Part shown: positions 45,028 through 53,176 of the stretch, piece after piece
How positions within the stretch are numbered: the stretch's first letter is position 1
Layout: each line of letters begins with the position of its first letter
DNA from: Streptomonospora salina
Lineage (GTDB): Bacteria > Actinomycetota > Actinomycetes > Streptosporangiales > Streptosporangiaceae
Assembly: GCF_014204715.1 (NCBI RefSeq)
Contig: NZ_JACHLY010000001.1
Location: 3,184,501-3,248,500 of the forward strand
Direction: 5' to 3'
DNA: 64,000 bases
Made by a program: the position numbers and the translations under genes
The notes under the pieces: model-generated
Database searches by the model: none
The model's input: only the letters and a program-made list of their open reading frames with translations
What the model was told of the DNA's origin: nothing

Positions 45028-45780
45028 ATGTGGGTCGACCGCCTCGCGCGCGAGATCGGCGCGCTGGGGCAGGCGGAGACCGCCACACCGGAGCGCGCGC
45101 TGGACCGGATGAGCGCGGCCGCCGCCCGCGAGGTTCCGGGGTGTTCCGCGGCGCTCGTGGTCATCTGGCACGACGTCGCGCCCGGCGACGACCGCTCCGA
45201 GGAGTCGGAGCGGGTCGCGGGCCGCCATGTCGTCGTGGACTACGGCGCCTCCCATTCCGACCTGGCCACCGCCTTCGAGCACCAGTACACCACCGACGAA
45301 GGCCCCACGGTCGGTGCGGTGCGCGAGATGCGCCCGGTGGCCGTGGGCGACGTGCTGCGCGAAGAGCGCTGGCCCAACTACACCAGCATGGCGGTCCAGT
45401 GCGGCGACCGCGCATCGGTGACCTTCCCCTGCGAGCTGGAGGGCGAGGTGGTGACGTTCGGCGTGCACGCCGGCCGCGCCGACGCCTTCGACGGGTCGGT
45501 GGTGACCCCGCTGATGGCGCTGCTGGCCGAGCACGCGGCCGTGGCGCTGCACACCGCGGACCGCTACACCGACGTCGCGCGCGAAGCCGCCCACATGCGC
45601 CGCGCGATGTCGGTGCGGGCCGTCATCGACCAGGCCAAAGGCATCATCATGCACGCGCGCGGTTGCGACGCCGACGAGGCATTCGCCGAGCTGCGGCAGG
45701 TGGCCCAGCGCAATCGGCGCAAGGTCGCCGACGTGGCGCGCCGCCTGGTCACCGAGCACGCCGAGAGCAGCGGTCGCTGA
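45028..45780 (+). CDS. GAF and ANTAR domain protein
   Basis: A 250-residue protein with an N-terminal GAF domain (about residues 10-175) and a C-terminal ANTAR domain (about 185-245; AMSVRAVIDQAKGIIMHARG, with AFAELRQVAQRNRRKVADVA). ANTAR domains bind paired RNA hairpins and prevent transcription termination. The ATG at 45028 is favoured over the GTG at 45022 by the position of the SD (GAAAGGGGGA). It probably responds to a small ligand or redox signal through GAF. RNA targets with paired hairpins were not identified in the window. Confidence 0.85.
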   Translation: MWVDRLAREIGALGQAETATPERALDRMSAAAAREVPGCSAALVVIWHDVAPGDDRSEESERVAGRHVVVDYGASHSDLATAFEHQYTTDEGPTVGAVREMRPVAVGDVLREERWPNYTSMAVQCGDRASVTFPCELEGEVVTFGVHAGRADAFDGSVVTPLMALLAEHAAVALHTADRYTDVAREAAHMRRAMSVRAVIDQAKGIIMHARGCDADEAFAELRQVAQRNRRKVADVARRLVTEHAESSGR

Positions 45781-45991
45781 TCCCCGTCGCGGGTGGCGTA
45801 TCGGTGTTATGACGCTGTGCAGCGCACACTGTGGCACCCACCGGCATGCGGCTAGGGTTGGCGGCACCCGCACCGCCGCGGACCGACCGCGCCGATTCGG
45901 GGGATCCGTCGCCCGTCTCCGCGCGGGGGCGGCGGGGGATGCGAGAGTCCACGGCGCGCAGCGCCTCCAGCGGGAATCGAGGAAGGTGACT

Positions 45992-46342
45992 GTGGCGACG
46001 GAGATCCCGGTCCGGTCGGAAGGCGACGTCGTGGTGGTCGCCCCGGAGGGCGAGCTGGACGCCGTCACGTCGCCGGGCCTCGCCGACGTGCTCGACCGCC
46101 TGCTCGCGGCCGACCCCCCGTGGCGGGGTGTGGTGATCGACCTGTCCCGCGTGGGCTTCTGCGACTCCCGCTGCATCGGAGTGCTCGTCTCGGCCTACCG
46201 CCAGGCCCGCGACGAGGGCGTCGGCTTGGCGGTCGCCGCGCCTCAGCGCAGCGTCCTGCGCCTGTTCGTGATCGCCGGCATCGACCAGGTTCTGCGCATC
46301 GAAGAGGACACCGGCCACGCCGTGGAGACGGTCCTGGCCTGA
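45992..46342 (+). CDS. STAS-domain anti-sigma factor antagonist
   Basis: A 116-residue single-domain STAS protein of the RsbV/SpoIIAA type. The family pattern is visible in VVVVAPEGELDAVTSPGLADVL and VVIDLSRVGFCDSRCIGVLV. The Asp-Ser of the phosphorylation site is kept, but the next two residues are Arg-Cys instead of the usual Ser/Thr-Gly. Such proteins bind an anti-sigma kinase when unphosphorylated and so release a sigma factor. The GTG at 45992 follows GAGGAAGG; an in-frame GTG at 45986 overlaps the SD. It is convergent with a MEDS-ATPase gene that is a plausible partner. Confidence 0.82.
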   Translation: MATEIPVRSEGDVVVVAPEGELDAVTSPGLADVLDRLLAADPPWRGVVIDLSRVGFCDSRCIGVLVSAYRQARDEGVGLAVAAPQRSVLRLFVIAGIDQVLRIEEDTGHAVETVLA

Positions 46343-46351
46343 CGGCCCGGC

Positions 46352-46378
46352 CCGGGGGCGGGCGCCGGGTGCCCCCGG
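46352..46378. terminator. Hairpin between the convergent STAS and MEDS-ATPase genes
   Basis: 8-bp arms (CCGGGGGC / GCCCCCGG) with an 11-base loop, 9 bases after the STAS stop and 25 bases from the stop of the convergent gene. Confidence 0.5.
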
Positions 46379-46403
46379 ATTCCGCGGCGGCCCGCAGGCC
46401 GGG

Positions 46404-47366
46404 TCACGTTCGGAAGTGCAGCCGGATCCGGGTGCCGCGCCCTGCCGAACCGATCTCCATGTAGTCGCAGAGCTGCCGGGTGATCCAGAGGCCGTATCCG
46501 CGCGGGCTCAGCGGGTCGGCCGGGTCGTAGCCGCGCAGGGGGTCGCCCAGCCCGGGGCCGCGGTCGGTGACGTCGCACCGTGTCCAGCCGGGACTGCGCC
46601 ACAGCGTCACCGTTCCGGACCCGCCGCCGTGTTCGACGGCGTTGGCGGCCAGCTCGTTGACCGCCAGGACCAGATCGCTCAGCCGATCCGGCGCGACCTC
46701 GGCCTTCTCGGCCAGCTCCGTGACCGCGGTGCGCAGCGACGCGAGGTCGCCGCCGAACTCCAGGCTGCGCTGCTCGCCGCCCGGCGGGGGCAGCAGCCGC
46801 GTGCGGTCGGGTGCGCTGAACTCCGCCGGGCCGACGTAGTCGGGACTGTCGTGTTCGGCGCCGCCGGCTACGAGAACGGGGTGGGTGCGTCGTATGTCGA
46901 GCCGCACCTGTTCGGGCAGCGCGCGGGCGTCGTGCAGGCACAGCATGCGCAGCCGGGTCGCGGCCAGCGCACGCGCGAGTGCCGAGTCCAGGCGGTGCCA
47001 CTCGCGCAGCCGCACCGGATCCTGCGTCGGCAGCGGGGGCTCGCCCACCACCAGAACCGGGCGGGGATGCTCGGCGCGCGCCCGCGCGTGCAGGGCCGCC
47101 AGGGTGCGGCCCGGCGCGTCGTAGAGCTCCGCCGGGTCCAGCGGCTCCACACCGGAGGCGTCGGCCGCCGACAGGCCCGACAGCAGTGTCGCGCGGGTCT
47201 GCGGCGCCACGCTCAGAACGACGCGGTCGCCGTCCCGGCGCGCCGCGCGCATCCGGGGCAGGACCCGTTCGCGCAGGTCCTCGGCTGAAGAGAAGAACAC
47301 GCCGCGGTGCTGGAACCCCCCGGTCCCCTCAGCGCCCGTTCCGGCGGTCTGTGCGCGCGACGTCAT
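46404..47366 (-). CDS. MEDS-domain protein with anti-sigma-type ATPase
   Basis: A 320-residue protein with an N-terminal MEDS sensory domain (about residues 15-180; HRGVFFSSAEDLRERVLP) and a C-terminal RsbW-like HATPase domain (about 200-320; LVLAVNELAANAVEHGGGSG, DRGPGLGDP, RGYGLWITRQLCD). This pairing is common in streptomycetes and allied genera, where it is thought to act as a kinase for STAS proteins. The convergent STAS gene 61 bases away is a likely partner. No sigma factor gene is adjacent. Confidence 0.82.
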   Translation of the reverse strand: MTSRAQTAGTGAEGTGGFQHRGVFFSSAEDLRERVLPRMRAARRDGDRVVLSVAPQTRATLLSGLSAADASGVEPLDPAELYDAPGRTLAALHARARAEHPRPVLVVGEPPLPTQDPVRLREWHRLDSALARALAATRLRMLCLHDARALPEQVRLDIRRTHPVLVAGGAEHDSPDYVGPAEFSAPDRTRLLPPPGGEQRSLEFGGDLASLRTAVTELAEKAEVAPDRLSDLVLAVNELAANAVEHGGGSGTVTLWRSPGWTRCDVTDRGPGLGDPLRGYDPADPLSPRGYGLWITRQLCDYMEIGSAGRGTRIRLHFRT

Positions 47367-47456
47367 CGACTCGACCCGGCAGCCCTTCTAGCCGCAGCCG
47401 CTCGTGCTCCCGTTCGACCGGCCGCCGGCGCGCTGCCGCCGGCACCCGGCCGCCGA

Positions 47457-48698
47457 CTAGTGTGCACCATCGCCCGCGGCGTAGGGCAGTTCGGCCTCCT
47501 GTACCGGGAAGCAGTGCCGGTAGGCGCGTTCGGTCTCGGCGGCGACCCGCTCCCAGGTGAAGCGGGACGCCGCCCGGTCGGCGGCGGCGATGCCGTAGGC
47601 GGCGGCCATGGTGGGCTCGGCGGTCAGCGAGCGGACCGCGCGGGCCAGCGCGTCGGGGCGGGCTTCGCGCAGCAGAGTGCCGGTCGTGCCGTGCAGCACC
47701 GCCTCGTTGACGACACCGGCTCCGCGGGCCACCACCGGCAAGCCGCACGCCATGGCCTCCAGCACGGCGCCGCCGCAGAGCTCGTAGGGCGCGCCGGAGA
47801 CGTAGACGTCGGCGGAGCGCAGCAGCCGCGGCAGTTCCTTGCGGTCGACGGGGCCGGCGAGGCTCAGCCGGTCGTCGACGCCGGCCTCCTTGGCGAGCAG
47901 TTCCACGCGCCGCGCGTCGTCGCTGAGCGGCAGCTCCTCCTGTCCCGGACCGGCGACGACCGTCAGCTCGGCGTCGGTCAGCCGCAGCAGTGCGGCGATC
48001 AGGACCTCGGCGCCGCCGGCGGCCAGGTCGGTCACCGAGATCATCCGTGTGCGTCCGCTGCGGCGCGGGCTCCATGTGTCGGCCGTGGAGCCGCCCTCGG
48101 TGCTGAAGTGGTCGGTGTCGACCCCGAAGGGGACCACACTGACCTTGGCGCGGGGCAGCCCCATGTGCGCCAGCTCGAAGCGCTGGTCGGCGGAGCCCAC
48201 GACGATCCGGTCGGCGTGCCCGGCGACCGCGGCTTCGATGCGGGCGCGGTCGGTGCGCTCGGGCAGGCCGGCGCGCTGCTCGGCGGCGTTGAGGGAGCGG
48301 AAGGTCTGCACGACGCGCGGGCGCTCGCCGTCGCAGGCCCGGGCGGCCGAGACCACGGCGAGGCCGCTGGTCCAGCCGAACGCGTGCAGGACGTCGGGGG
48401 GATCTTCGGCGAGCCGCTCGCCCAGAGCCTGGGCGAAGGCACCGGTGTGCTCGGCGGCCGCGCCCTCCTCCATGCGGTGCTCGGGTCCGGCCGGGAGGTG
48501 CTCGACGGTGGCGTTCCGGCCCATGCGGGAGCGTTCGGGCAGGGCGGGGGAGTGCTTGCGGGCGTAGACGGCCACGCGATGGCCCGCCTTGGCCAGGTGG
48601 CGGGCGAGCGCTGCGACCTGGACACTGTCGCCGCAGGCGGGTTCGCCCTTGTGGGCGGGCAGCGGGTTGGCGTGCTCGGCGACCATTGCGATCTTCAC
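47457..48698 (-). CDS. Glycosyltransferase family 4 protein
   Basis: A 413-residue GT-B fold transferase. The N-terminal MKIAMVAEHANPLP and GDSVQVAALARHLAKAGH, the SVVPFGVDTDHF linker and the C-terminal ELCGGAVLEAMACGLPVVA (nucleotide-sugar binding E-x7-E) identify family 4. It resembles MshA-like enzymes in outline, but the catalytic context is not close enough to name it. It would transfer a sugar from a nucleotide donor to an unknown acceptor. The ATG lies more than 350 bases from the nearest good promoter (49053-49082). There is no linked sugar-synthesis gene. Confidence 0.8.
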   Translation of the reverse strand: MKIAMVAEHANPLPAHKGEPACGDSVQVAALARHLAKAGHRVAVYARKHSPALPERSRMGRNATVEHLPAGPEHRMEEGAAAEHTGAFAQALGERLAEDPPDVLHAFGWTSGLAVVSAARACDGERPRVVQTFRSLNAAEQRAGLPERTDRARIEAAVAGHADRIVVGSADQRFELAHMGLPRAKVSVVPFGVDTDHFSTEGGSTADTWSPRRSGRTRMISVTDLAAGGAEVLIAALLRLTDAELTVVAGPGQEELPLSDDARRVELLAKEAGVDDRLSLAGPVDRKELPRLLRSADVYVSGAPYELCGGAVLEAMACGLPVVARGAGVVNEAVLHGTTGTLLREARPDALARAVRSLTAEPTMAAAYGIAAADRAASRFTWERVAAETERAYRHCFPVQEAELPYAAGDGAH

Positions 48699-49212
48699 GT
48701 GTGACTCCTCACGACGAGACGACGACCCCGTGCGCAGGCAGGTGCTGGGCCGCAGGGTGGCGATGCCGCGCAGGCGGCGCCCGCGGGCGCGCGGCGCGGC
48801 GGGACGCGGCGGCGGGTACTCAGGCGTGCCGGCACACGGCGCGCAGCTGCGCCGTCACGGGCGGCGTGCGGCCGGTGCACGGCGAATGGGGGGAATGGCC
48901 GGAAACCGGAGAAGGGCAGACGCATACGGATCACACCTTGGAGCGTTCGCGGATTCACGAGGAGCGCTCGCTGGAGCGGAGGCGCGATGGATCAGCGCCG
49001 CGGCGAGCGCGCGAACGTCGGTGTGTCTGCGTCTTAGACACCCAACGCGGCGATTATGCCAGAGCCGTCGAGAACCGAACAAGACAAGCGCTTTGACCCG
49101 CTGTTTCGCTTTCGGGGTCTGCGCGGTGCGCGCGGGTGCGCGTTTGGCGGGTGGTGCCTCGGGCATTTTCGGCCGCGTAGGTGTCTCCTGTGATTCGAAA
49201 GTACGAGGGACC
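48699..49212. other. Divergent intergenic region with a minus-strand promoter
   Basis: 514 bases without a credible ORF. On the minus strand a good promoter is seen: -35 TTGTTC (49077-49082), 18-base spacer, -10 CATAAT (49053-49058). Transcription from it towards the glycosyltransferase gene would give a leader of about 350 bases whose function is unknown. The half-site AACCGAACAAGA at 49073 lacks its partner. Confidence 0.45.
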
Positions 49213-50049
49213 ATGACTGCGCGGCCCTGCGGGCGTGCAGCCGCGGCGGACGGCCGCCGCGGCGCGGCCCGGGACCTACCGGAGCGGGACCTACCGGACC
49301 CCCTGCCCGACTACACGCCGCACGAGGCGCTGCGCGGACGCCGCGCACTGGTCGTCGGCGGACTGGCGGGAGGCGGGCCGGGGCGAACCGTGGCCGCCGG
49401 GCTCGCCAAGGAGGGCGCCGCCGTGGCACTGGCCGACACCACCCGGCTGGACGGACTGGCGCCGGGCGCGCGGCCCGTGCCCCGGAAGCGTCTGGCCGAC
49501 GATCCGGTCCTGGCGGCCGCCGGAGTCGTGTCGGCGCTGGGCGCCTGGTCGCTGCCGATCCACTGCGACCCGGCCAGCGAGAGCGACGGCCGCGCCGCCG
49601 TGGCCTACACCGCACTGGAATTCGGCGCCGTCGACCTGCTGGTGGTCTGCGGATCGGCCGAGGACGCCCGGGGATCCCACCGAGCGGGCGGTCTGGGCGC
49701 CGCTGTGGCTCTCGCGCCGGATGCCGCGCCCGCGCCCCCGATGGGTCCGGGTTCGGAGCTGGAAGCCGCCGTGCGCACGGTGCGCGGAGCGCGGCCCTTC
49801 CTCAGCGAGGGGGCCGCGGCTGTGGTGGTGAGCGGGCGCGGCGCGCCGTACCCGGTCGGCCCCCGGTCGCGAGCGGCCCTGCGGTCGTTCGCGGGCTCGC
49901 CGGGCGAGCGGCGGGTCCGGGTGAACTGCCTCGCGCTGCGCTCGGGCGACACCGACACCGCCGTCGCCGCGGCGGTCGCCGGGTTGGCCGCGGAAGACGG
50001 GCCCTGCGGTGAAGTGGTAGGAGTAGCCCGGGTTCCGCATTCGCAGTAG
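49213..50049 (+). CDS. Degenerate SDR-like protein (probable pseudoenzyme)
   Basis: A 278-residue protein that aligns along its length with SDRs of the Gsp39/YghA type. DLPDPLPDYTPHEALRGRRA and the following strand match their N-terminus. The cofactor motif, normally TGGxSGIG, is VGGLAGGGPG. The catalytic region, normally S then YxxSK, reads VVVSGRGAPYPVGPRSRAAL, so the Tyr-Lys pair is lost. The NAG motif is VCGSAED. The frame is intact and the start has an SD-like GAGGGA, so it is probably expressed but inactive as a dehydrogenase. A recently decaying gene is the other possibility. It lies upstream of the PP2C gene on the same strand. Confidence 0.65.
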   Translation: MTARPCGRAAAADGRRGAARDLPERDLPDPLPDYTPHEALRGRRALVVGGLAGGGPGRTVAAGLAKEGAAVALADTTRLDGLAPGARPVPRKRLADDPVLAAAGVVSALGAWSLPIHCDPASESDGRAAVAYTALEFGAVDLLVVCGSAEDARGSHRAGGLGAAVALAPDAAPAPPMGPGSELEAAVRTVRGARPFLSEGAAAVVVSGRGAPYPVGPRSRAALRSFAGSPGERRVRVNCLALRSGDTDTAVAAAVAGLAAEDGPCGEVVGVARVPHSQ

Positions 50050-50316
50050 GGGCGGGGACACGGACGATTCGCAGGTTCCGTCGCCTCTGGCCGACGGATG
50101 TTCGCCGGGGCGTAGAGTGCGCCCGTAGTTTGGTGGCGACGAAGCCGCCGGGAACTGCGTATGGGGGCGATTTCCGCCATGATGTAGGCGGATTTTGACC
50201 ACGATCAGCGGTCCCCGGATACGGTTGCATGATCAACGCGCCGCGGCCTCCCGTACGGTCAGGCGCCGCTTGGGACTGTTCGGCAGCCACTGCCGTTGAA
50301 ACAGGAGGTTGGGCGT

Positions 50317-51078
50317 ATGGGTGTCGCTGGTGGGGAAGTCACGGTCACGGCCCTCACACACCGGGGCGCTGTACGCACGGCCAACGAGGACGCCGTGGTC
50401 ATGGGCGCGCTCACGGTCGCCAGCGCCAACATGACCCTCCCGGCGCGGTGCGTCCTGCCGGTCACCGAGCCGGTGATCCTGGCCGTCGCCGACGGCCTGG
50501 GCGGCCACGCGGCGGGCGAGATCGCCTCGGAGCACGCCGTGCACCGCATGGCGGAGATGAGCCCGCGGCTGGTGAGCCCCGACGACGTCGACGTCCTGCT
50601 GAAGAACATCGACGAGGAGATCAAGGACCACGCCACCCAGCATGCGGAGTTCTCCGGCATGGGGACGACGGTCGCGGGCCTGCTCCTCAACACCGACGGC
50701 AACTTCTGGTTCAACGTGGGCGACTCGCGCACCTACCGGCTGGAGGGGACCCGGCTGCGCCAGCTCTCCGAGGACGACTCTCCACCGCTGCCCCCCTCCG
50801 ACGACGGCAAACCGGTCACCACGAACTTCATCACCCAGTCGCTGGGCGGAAGCGGCAGCACCGCGATGCTGCCGCACGTGGGACGCGACCACGAGCCGGA
50901 CCCCAGCGCGTGGCTGATGTGCAGCGACGGCCTCTCGGACCTGGTGACGGTGGCGGAGATGGAGCGCCTCATCGCCGAGGCCGGAAGCGACGAGGGTGCC
51001 GTGCACGGCCTGTGGCAGGCGGCCATGGAGGCCGGCGGCCGCGACAACATCAGCATCATGCTGGCCCGCCGCGTCTGA
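50317..51078 (+). CDS. PP2C-type serine/threonine phosphatase
   Basis: A 253-residue metal-dependent phosphatase of the Stp1/PppA type that removes phosphate from Ser and Thr. The metal-binding motifs are seen as RTANEDA, VADGLGGHAAGE, SGMGTTVAG, VGDSRTYRL, CSDGLSDLV and GGRDNISIML. No membrane helix is present, so the enzyme is cytosolic. The ATG at 50317 follows ACAGGAGGTTGGGCGT. Usual partners are Hanks-type kinases, none of which is encoded here. Confidence 0.9.
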   Translation: MGVAGGEVTVTALTHRGAVRTANEDAVVMGALTVASANMTLPARCVLPVTEPVILAVADGLGGHAAGEIASEHAVHRMAEMSPRLVSPDDVDVLLKNIDEEIKDHATQHAEFSGMGTTVAGLLLNTDGNFWFNVGDSRTYRLEGTRLRQLSEDDSPPLPPSDDGKPVTTNFITQSLGGSGSTAMLPHVGRDHEPDPSAWLMCSDGLSDLVTVAEMERLIAEAGSDEGAVHGLWQAAMEAGGRDNISIMLARRV

Positions 51079-51134
51079 GGCCGCCTGAGTCCGCCTGCGG
51101 CCCCGAGGCACCCCTCGGAATACGTCCGGCCGGG

Positions 51135-51165
51135 GTGCTCCGGGGAGTGCGGTACACCGGAGCAC
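51135..51165. terminator. Hairpin between the convergent PP2C and CopC genes
   Basis: 9-bp arms (GTGCTCCGG / CCGGAGCAC) with a 13-base loop, 56 bases after the PP2C stop and 61 bases from the stop of the convergent gene. Confidence 0.55.
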
Positions 51166-51226
51166 GCGCTACGCGCTTTCCGCTCCGGCGCCGCACCCCT
51201 CGATCGGAGCGGTTCCCGGGGTTCTT

Positions 51227-51895
51227 TCAGTCGTCCGTGCCGCCGGGGCGGTTGCGCATGCGGATGAGCAGGATGGCGATCAGGGCGATGACGGCGATTC
51301 CAGCCACGACGCCGCCGACCGGGCCCAGCACGGACGGATCGGTCGGCGACCGGGCCGGAGGCGACTCGTCCGCGTCCGCGCCGTCTCCCGAGCCGTCGGC
51401 GCCGTCGCCGTCCTGCGGCGCGGACTCCTGGGCCTCGGGAGAGGATCCGGTACCGGCGACGGCCTCGTCGGTGACGGAGAACGCGAGCTCGTCCTCCAGC
51501 GCGTGGCCGTCGGAGGACACGATCCGGTAGGCGACGGTGTACTCGCCTGCGGCGGGCAGGTCCCGCAGGCCCACGGAGGCGTCCGGGCCCTCGATCTCGA
51601 CCTCGCCCTCCTCGTAGTCGGCCCCGTCGGGGCCGGTGACCACGATGGCGTTGCCGCCGTCGCCGATGTCGTCGCTGAAGGTCAGCTCCACTTTTCCGGG
51701 GGCGGTGTCCAGCTCGTCGCCGTCCTCCGGAGTGGAGCCGAGCAGAGTGTCGTGGGCGAGGGCGGGCGGCGCCGTCGCGGTCGCCAGCGCCAGGGAGCCG
51801 AGCAGGGCCGCGGCGGCGACCGCCGGGCGCCGCATCCGCGCGGGGAGCCGCTGCTGCGGGGGTGTGCGGAGCGCTGCGGGCATGTCCAGGGTCAT
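51227..51895 (-). CDS. CopC-domain copper-binding protein
   Basis: A 222-residue exported protein with a signal peptide (AVAAAALLGSLALATATAPPALA), a CopC domain (about residues 47-145) and a C-terminal membrane helix (VVAGIAVIALIAILLI). After cleavage at ALA the mature chain would begin with His, the first ligand of the Cu(II) site of CopC, and the Asp and His ligands are visible in SSDGHALEDE. It probably binds periplasmic-side copper and is held at the membrane. No CopD-like permease is adjacent. The start may be at residue 1, 5 or 21; the last still includes the signal peptide. Confidence 0.85.
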   Translation of the reverse strand: MTLDMPAALRTPPQQRLPARMRRPAVAAAALLGSLALATATAPPALAHDTLLGSTPEDGDELDTAPGKVELTFSDDIGDGGNAIVVTGPDGADYEEGEVEIEGPDASVGLRDLPAAGEYTVAYRIVSSDGHALEDELAFSVTDEAVAGTGSSPEAQESAPQDGDGADGSGDGADADESPPARSPTDPSVLGPVGGVVAGIAVIALIAILLIRMRNRPGGTDD

Positions 51896-52172
51896 CGGAG
51901 GGGTTCCTTAGGGACGGGGATGGGGACAGGCCTCCGGGCGGGAGGTGCCCGTCGCGGGGCGGCACGGCGTATGCGTACCCGTTCCGCCGTCGCGGACCGG
52001 GTACGGACCGGGGCCGTACGGCCCCTCAACCTATACAGTCGGCGCTTCCCCGGCGGCGCCGCGCGTGCCTCCGTGCCCCTGCTGCCCCTGTGCTCCGGGG
52101 GTGCGCCGGGCGGTGCGTCCGCAGCCGTGCTGCGGCGGTTCCGCAGAGCCGGGACGAGGGGAGGGCGGGCCG

Positions 52173-52439
52173 TCAGGAAGCCATCGGCAGCGGCTCGCGG
52201 CGCATGTAGCGGCGGTCCTCCGGTGTGGTGCCTCCCCAGACTCCGTGCGGCTCGCCGACGCTCAGCGCCCAGTTCAGGCACTCGGCCCGGACGCGGCAGG
52301 TGCGGCAGATGGCCTTGGCGAGGTCGGCGTCGTTCTGCCCGGGGCCTGTCGTGCTGACGGGGAAGAAGAGTTCGGGGTCGTACTGGCGGCATGCGCCTTG
52401 GGCGACCCAGTCTTCGCTTTCGTGGTAAAGGCGGTTCAC
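52173..52439 (-). CDS. WhiB-family iron-sulfur transcription regulator
   Basis: An 88-residue WhiB-like protein. The four cysteines that bind the [4Fe-4S] cluster are in GACRQYD, AICRTCRVRAEC, with the GVWGG turn and a basic C-terminus (TPEDRRYMRR) following. The GTG complementary to 52437-52439 follows GGAGGCTCCT and gives the normal family length; the long open frame upstream is not conserved. The paralog group cannot be named with certainty. Its upstream region contains repeated ACTACG half-sites at 52563-52590. Confidence 0.88.
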   Translation of the reverse strand: MNRLYHESEDWVAQGACRQYDPELFFPVSTTGPGQNDADLAKAICRTCRVRAECLNWALSVGEPHGVWGGTTPEDRRYMRREPLPMAS

Positions 52440-52562
52440 CAGGAGCCTCCGTTCCCTGGCCGGTCCCCGCGCGGGAGCGTGTCGGCCGGGTGCCGCGCGG
52501 AGGACGTGTCTGGTCGCAGCACGGAGCGGCGGTGGCCGTCGCCCCATTGCGATGCGACCCAT

Positions 52563-52590
52563 CGTAGTACTACGGATGGTCGTACTACGA
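52563..52590. promoter_or_regulatory. Repeated ACTACG half-sites upstream of whiB
   Basis: A perfect 12-bp palindrome CGTAGTACTACG (52563-52574) is followed at 52580-52590 by TCGTACTACGA. The cluster of three ACTACG/CGTAGT half-sites lies about 125-150 bases upstream of the whiB start and could be a regulator site. Confidence 0.45.
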
Positions 52591-53100
52591 AAAGCCTGCC
52601 AAAATTCTTCGCTCCGCTTCAAGTCCGCGGGCGCTTCCGGTGCCGATTCCCGCGGTCCGCGGAGAGCGCGGAGGGTGCTGCGCGTCCGCCGCGCCCGCTA
52701 CCCCGCCGATCGCGGCGCCTCCCGTCCGCACACCGCCGGATCGCCCGCATCGGCGCCTCTGCGGGACGGGCGGGGCCGGCGAGGCGGGAAACCCCGCGAG
52801 CGCGGGGGTCGCTGCCGTTCGCCGCCGGCGGGTTCGCCGGAGCGGCAATGTCGCGAGGATTCACCCGAATCCGTGTGACTTAATGCACTCGTAAAATTCG
52901 CTGTGCGTCCCCCTGCGTTCGCCCGAGAGCAGGCACAATCGCCTCTGGCGCGCAGCACCGACCCCCTCCGCCGGTGCTCCCGGACGGCGGTCCGAACCCC
53001 CTGGTGAGCATGGCGTGAGCGGTACTTCCCCGGTGCGCGTATCGACGCCCCCGACGGCGACGCAAAGTGACGACCGGGACCAAATAGACAGGCCATACCC

Positions 53101-53176
53101 GCTGAAACAGTGCTGAAACATACGCCGTTCGGAAGCTGGAAACGCTGCTCAGAAACGTTCGCTATGTTCCATCGAC
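53101..53176 (+). promoter_or_regulatory. Promoter region of the ectoine genes
   Basis: Two direct repeats GCTGAAACA (53101 and 53112) are followed by related GCTGGAAACG and AGAAACG segments. A -10-like TATGTT at 53163-53168 ends 8 bases before the ectA GTG, so the transcript is probably leaderless. GGAAAC at 53138 is in the -35 range. The repeats may bind an osmotic or stress regulator. Confidence 0.45.

Larger units (their letters stand above)
52440..53176. other. Divergent intergenic region between whiB and ectA
   Basis: 737 bases without a credible gene. It holds the whiB upstream half-sites, an AT-richer patch near 52875-52905 and, at its right end, the ectA promoter with TGAAACA direct repeats. 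Confidence 0.45.

Noticed and set aside
49073-49084. Half of the fatty-acid operator (AACCGAACAAGA)
   Set aside because: The right half TTCGGTT is missing, the stretch overlaps an ordinary -35 box, and the neighbour is a glycosyltransferase.
52698-53096. Minus-strand ORF of 132 codons between whiB and ectA
   Set aside because: Arg/Gly-rich product without SD, domain or credible start; typical of non-coding GC-rich DNA.
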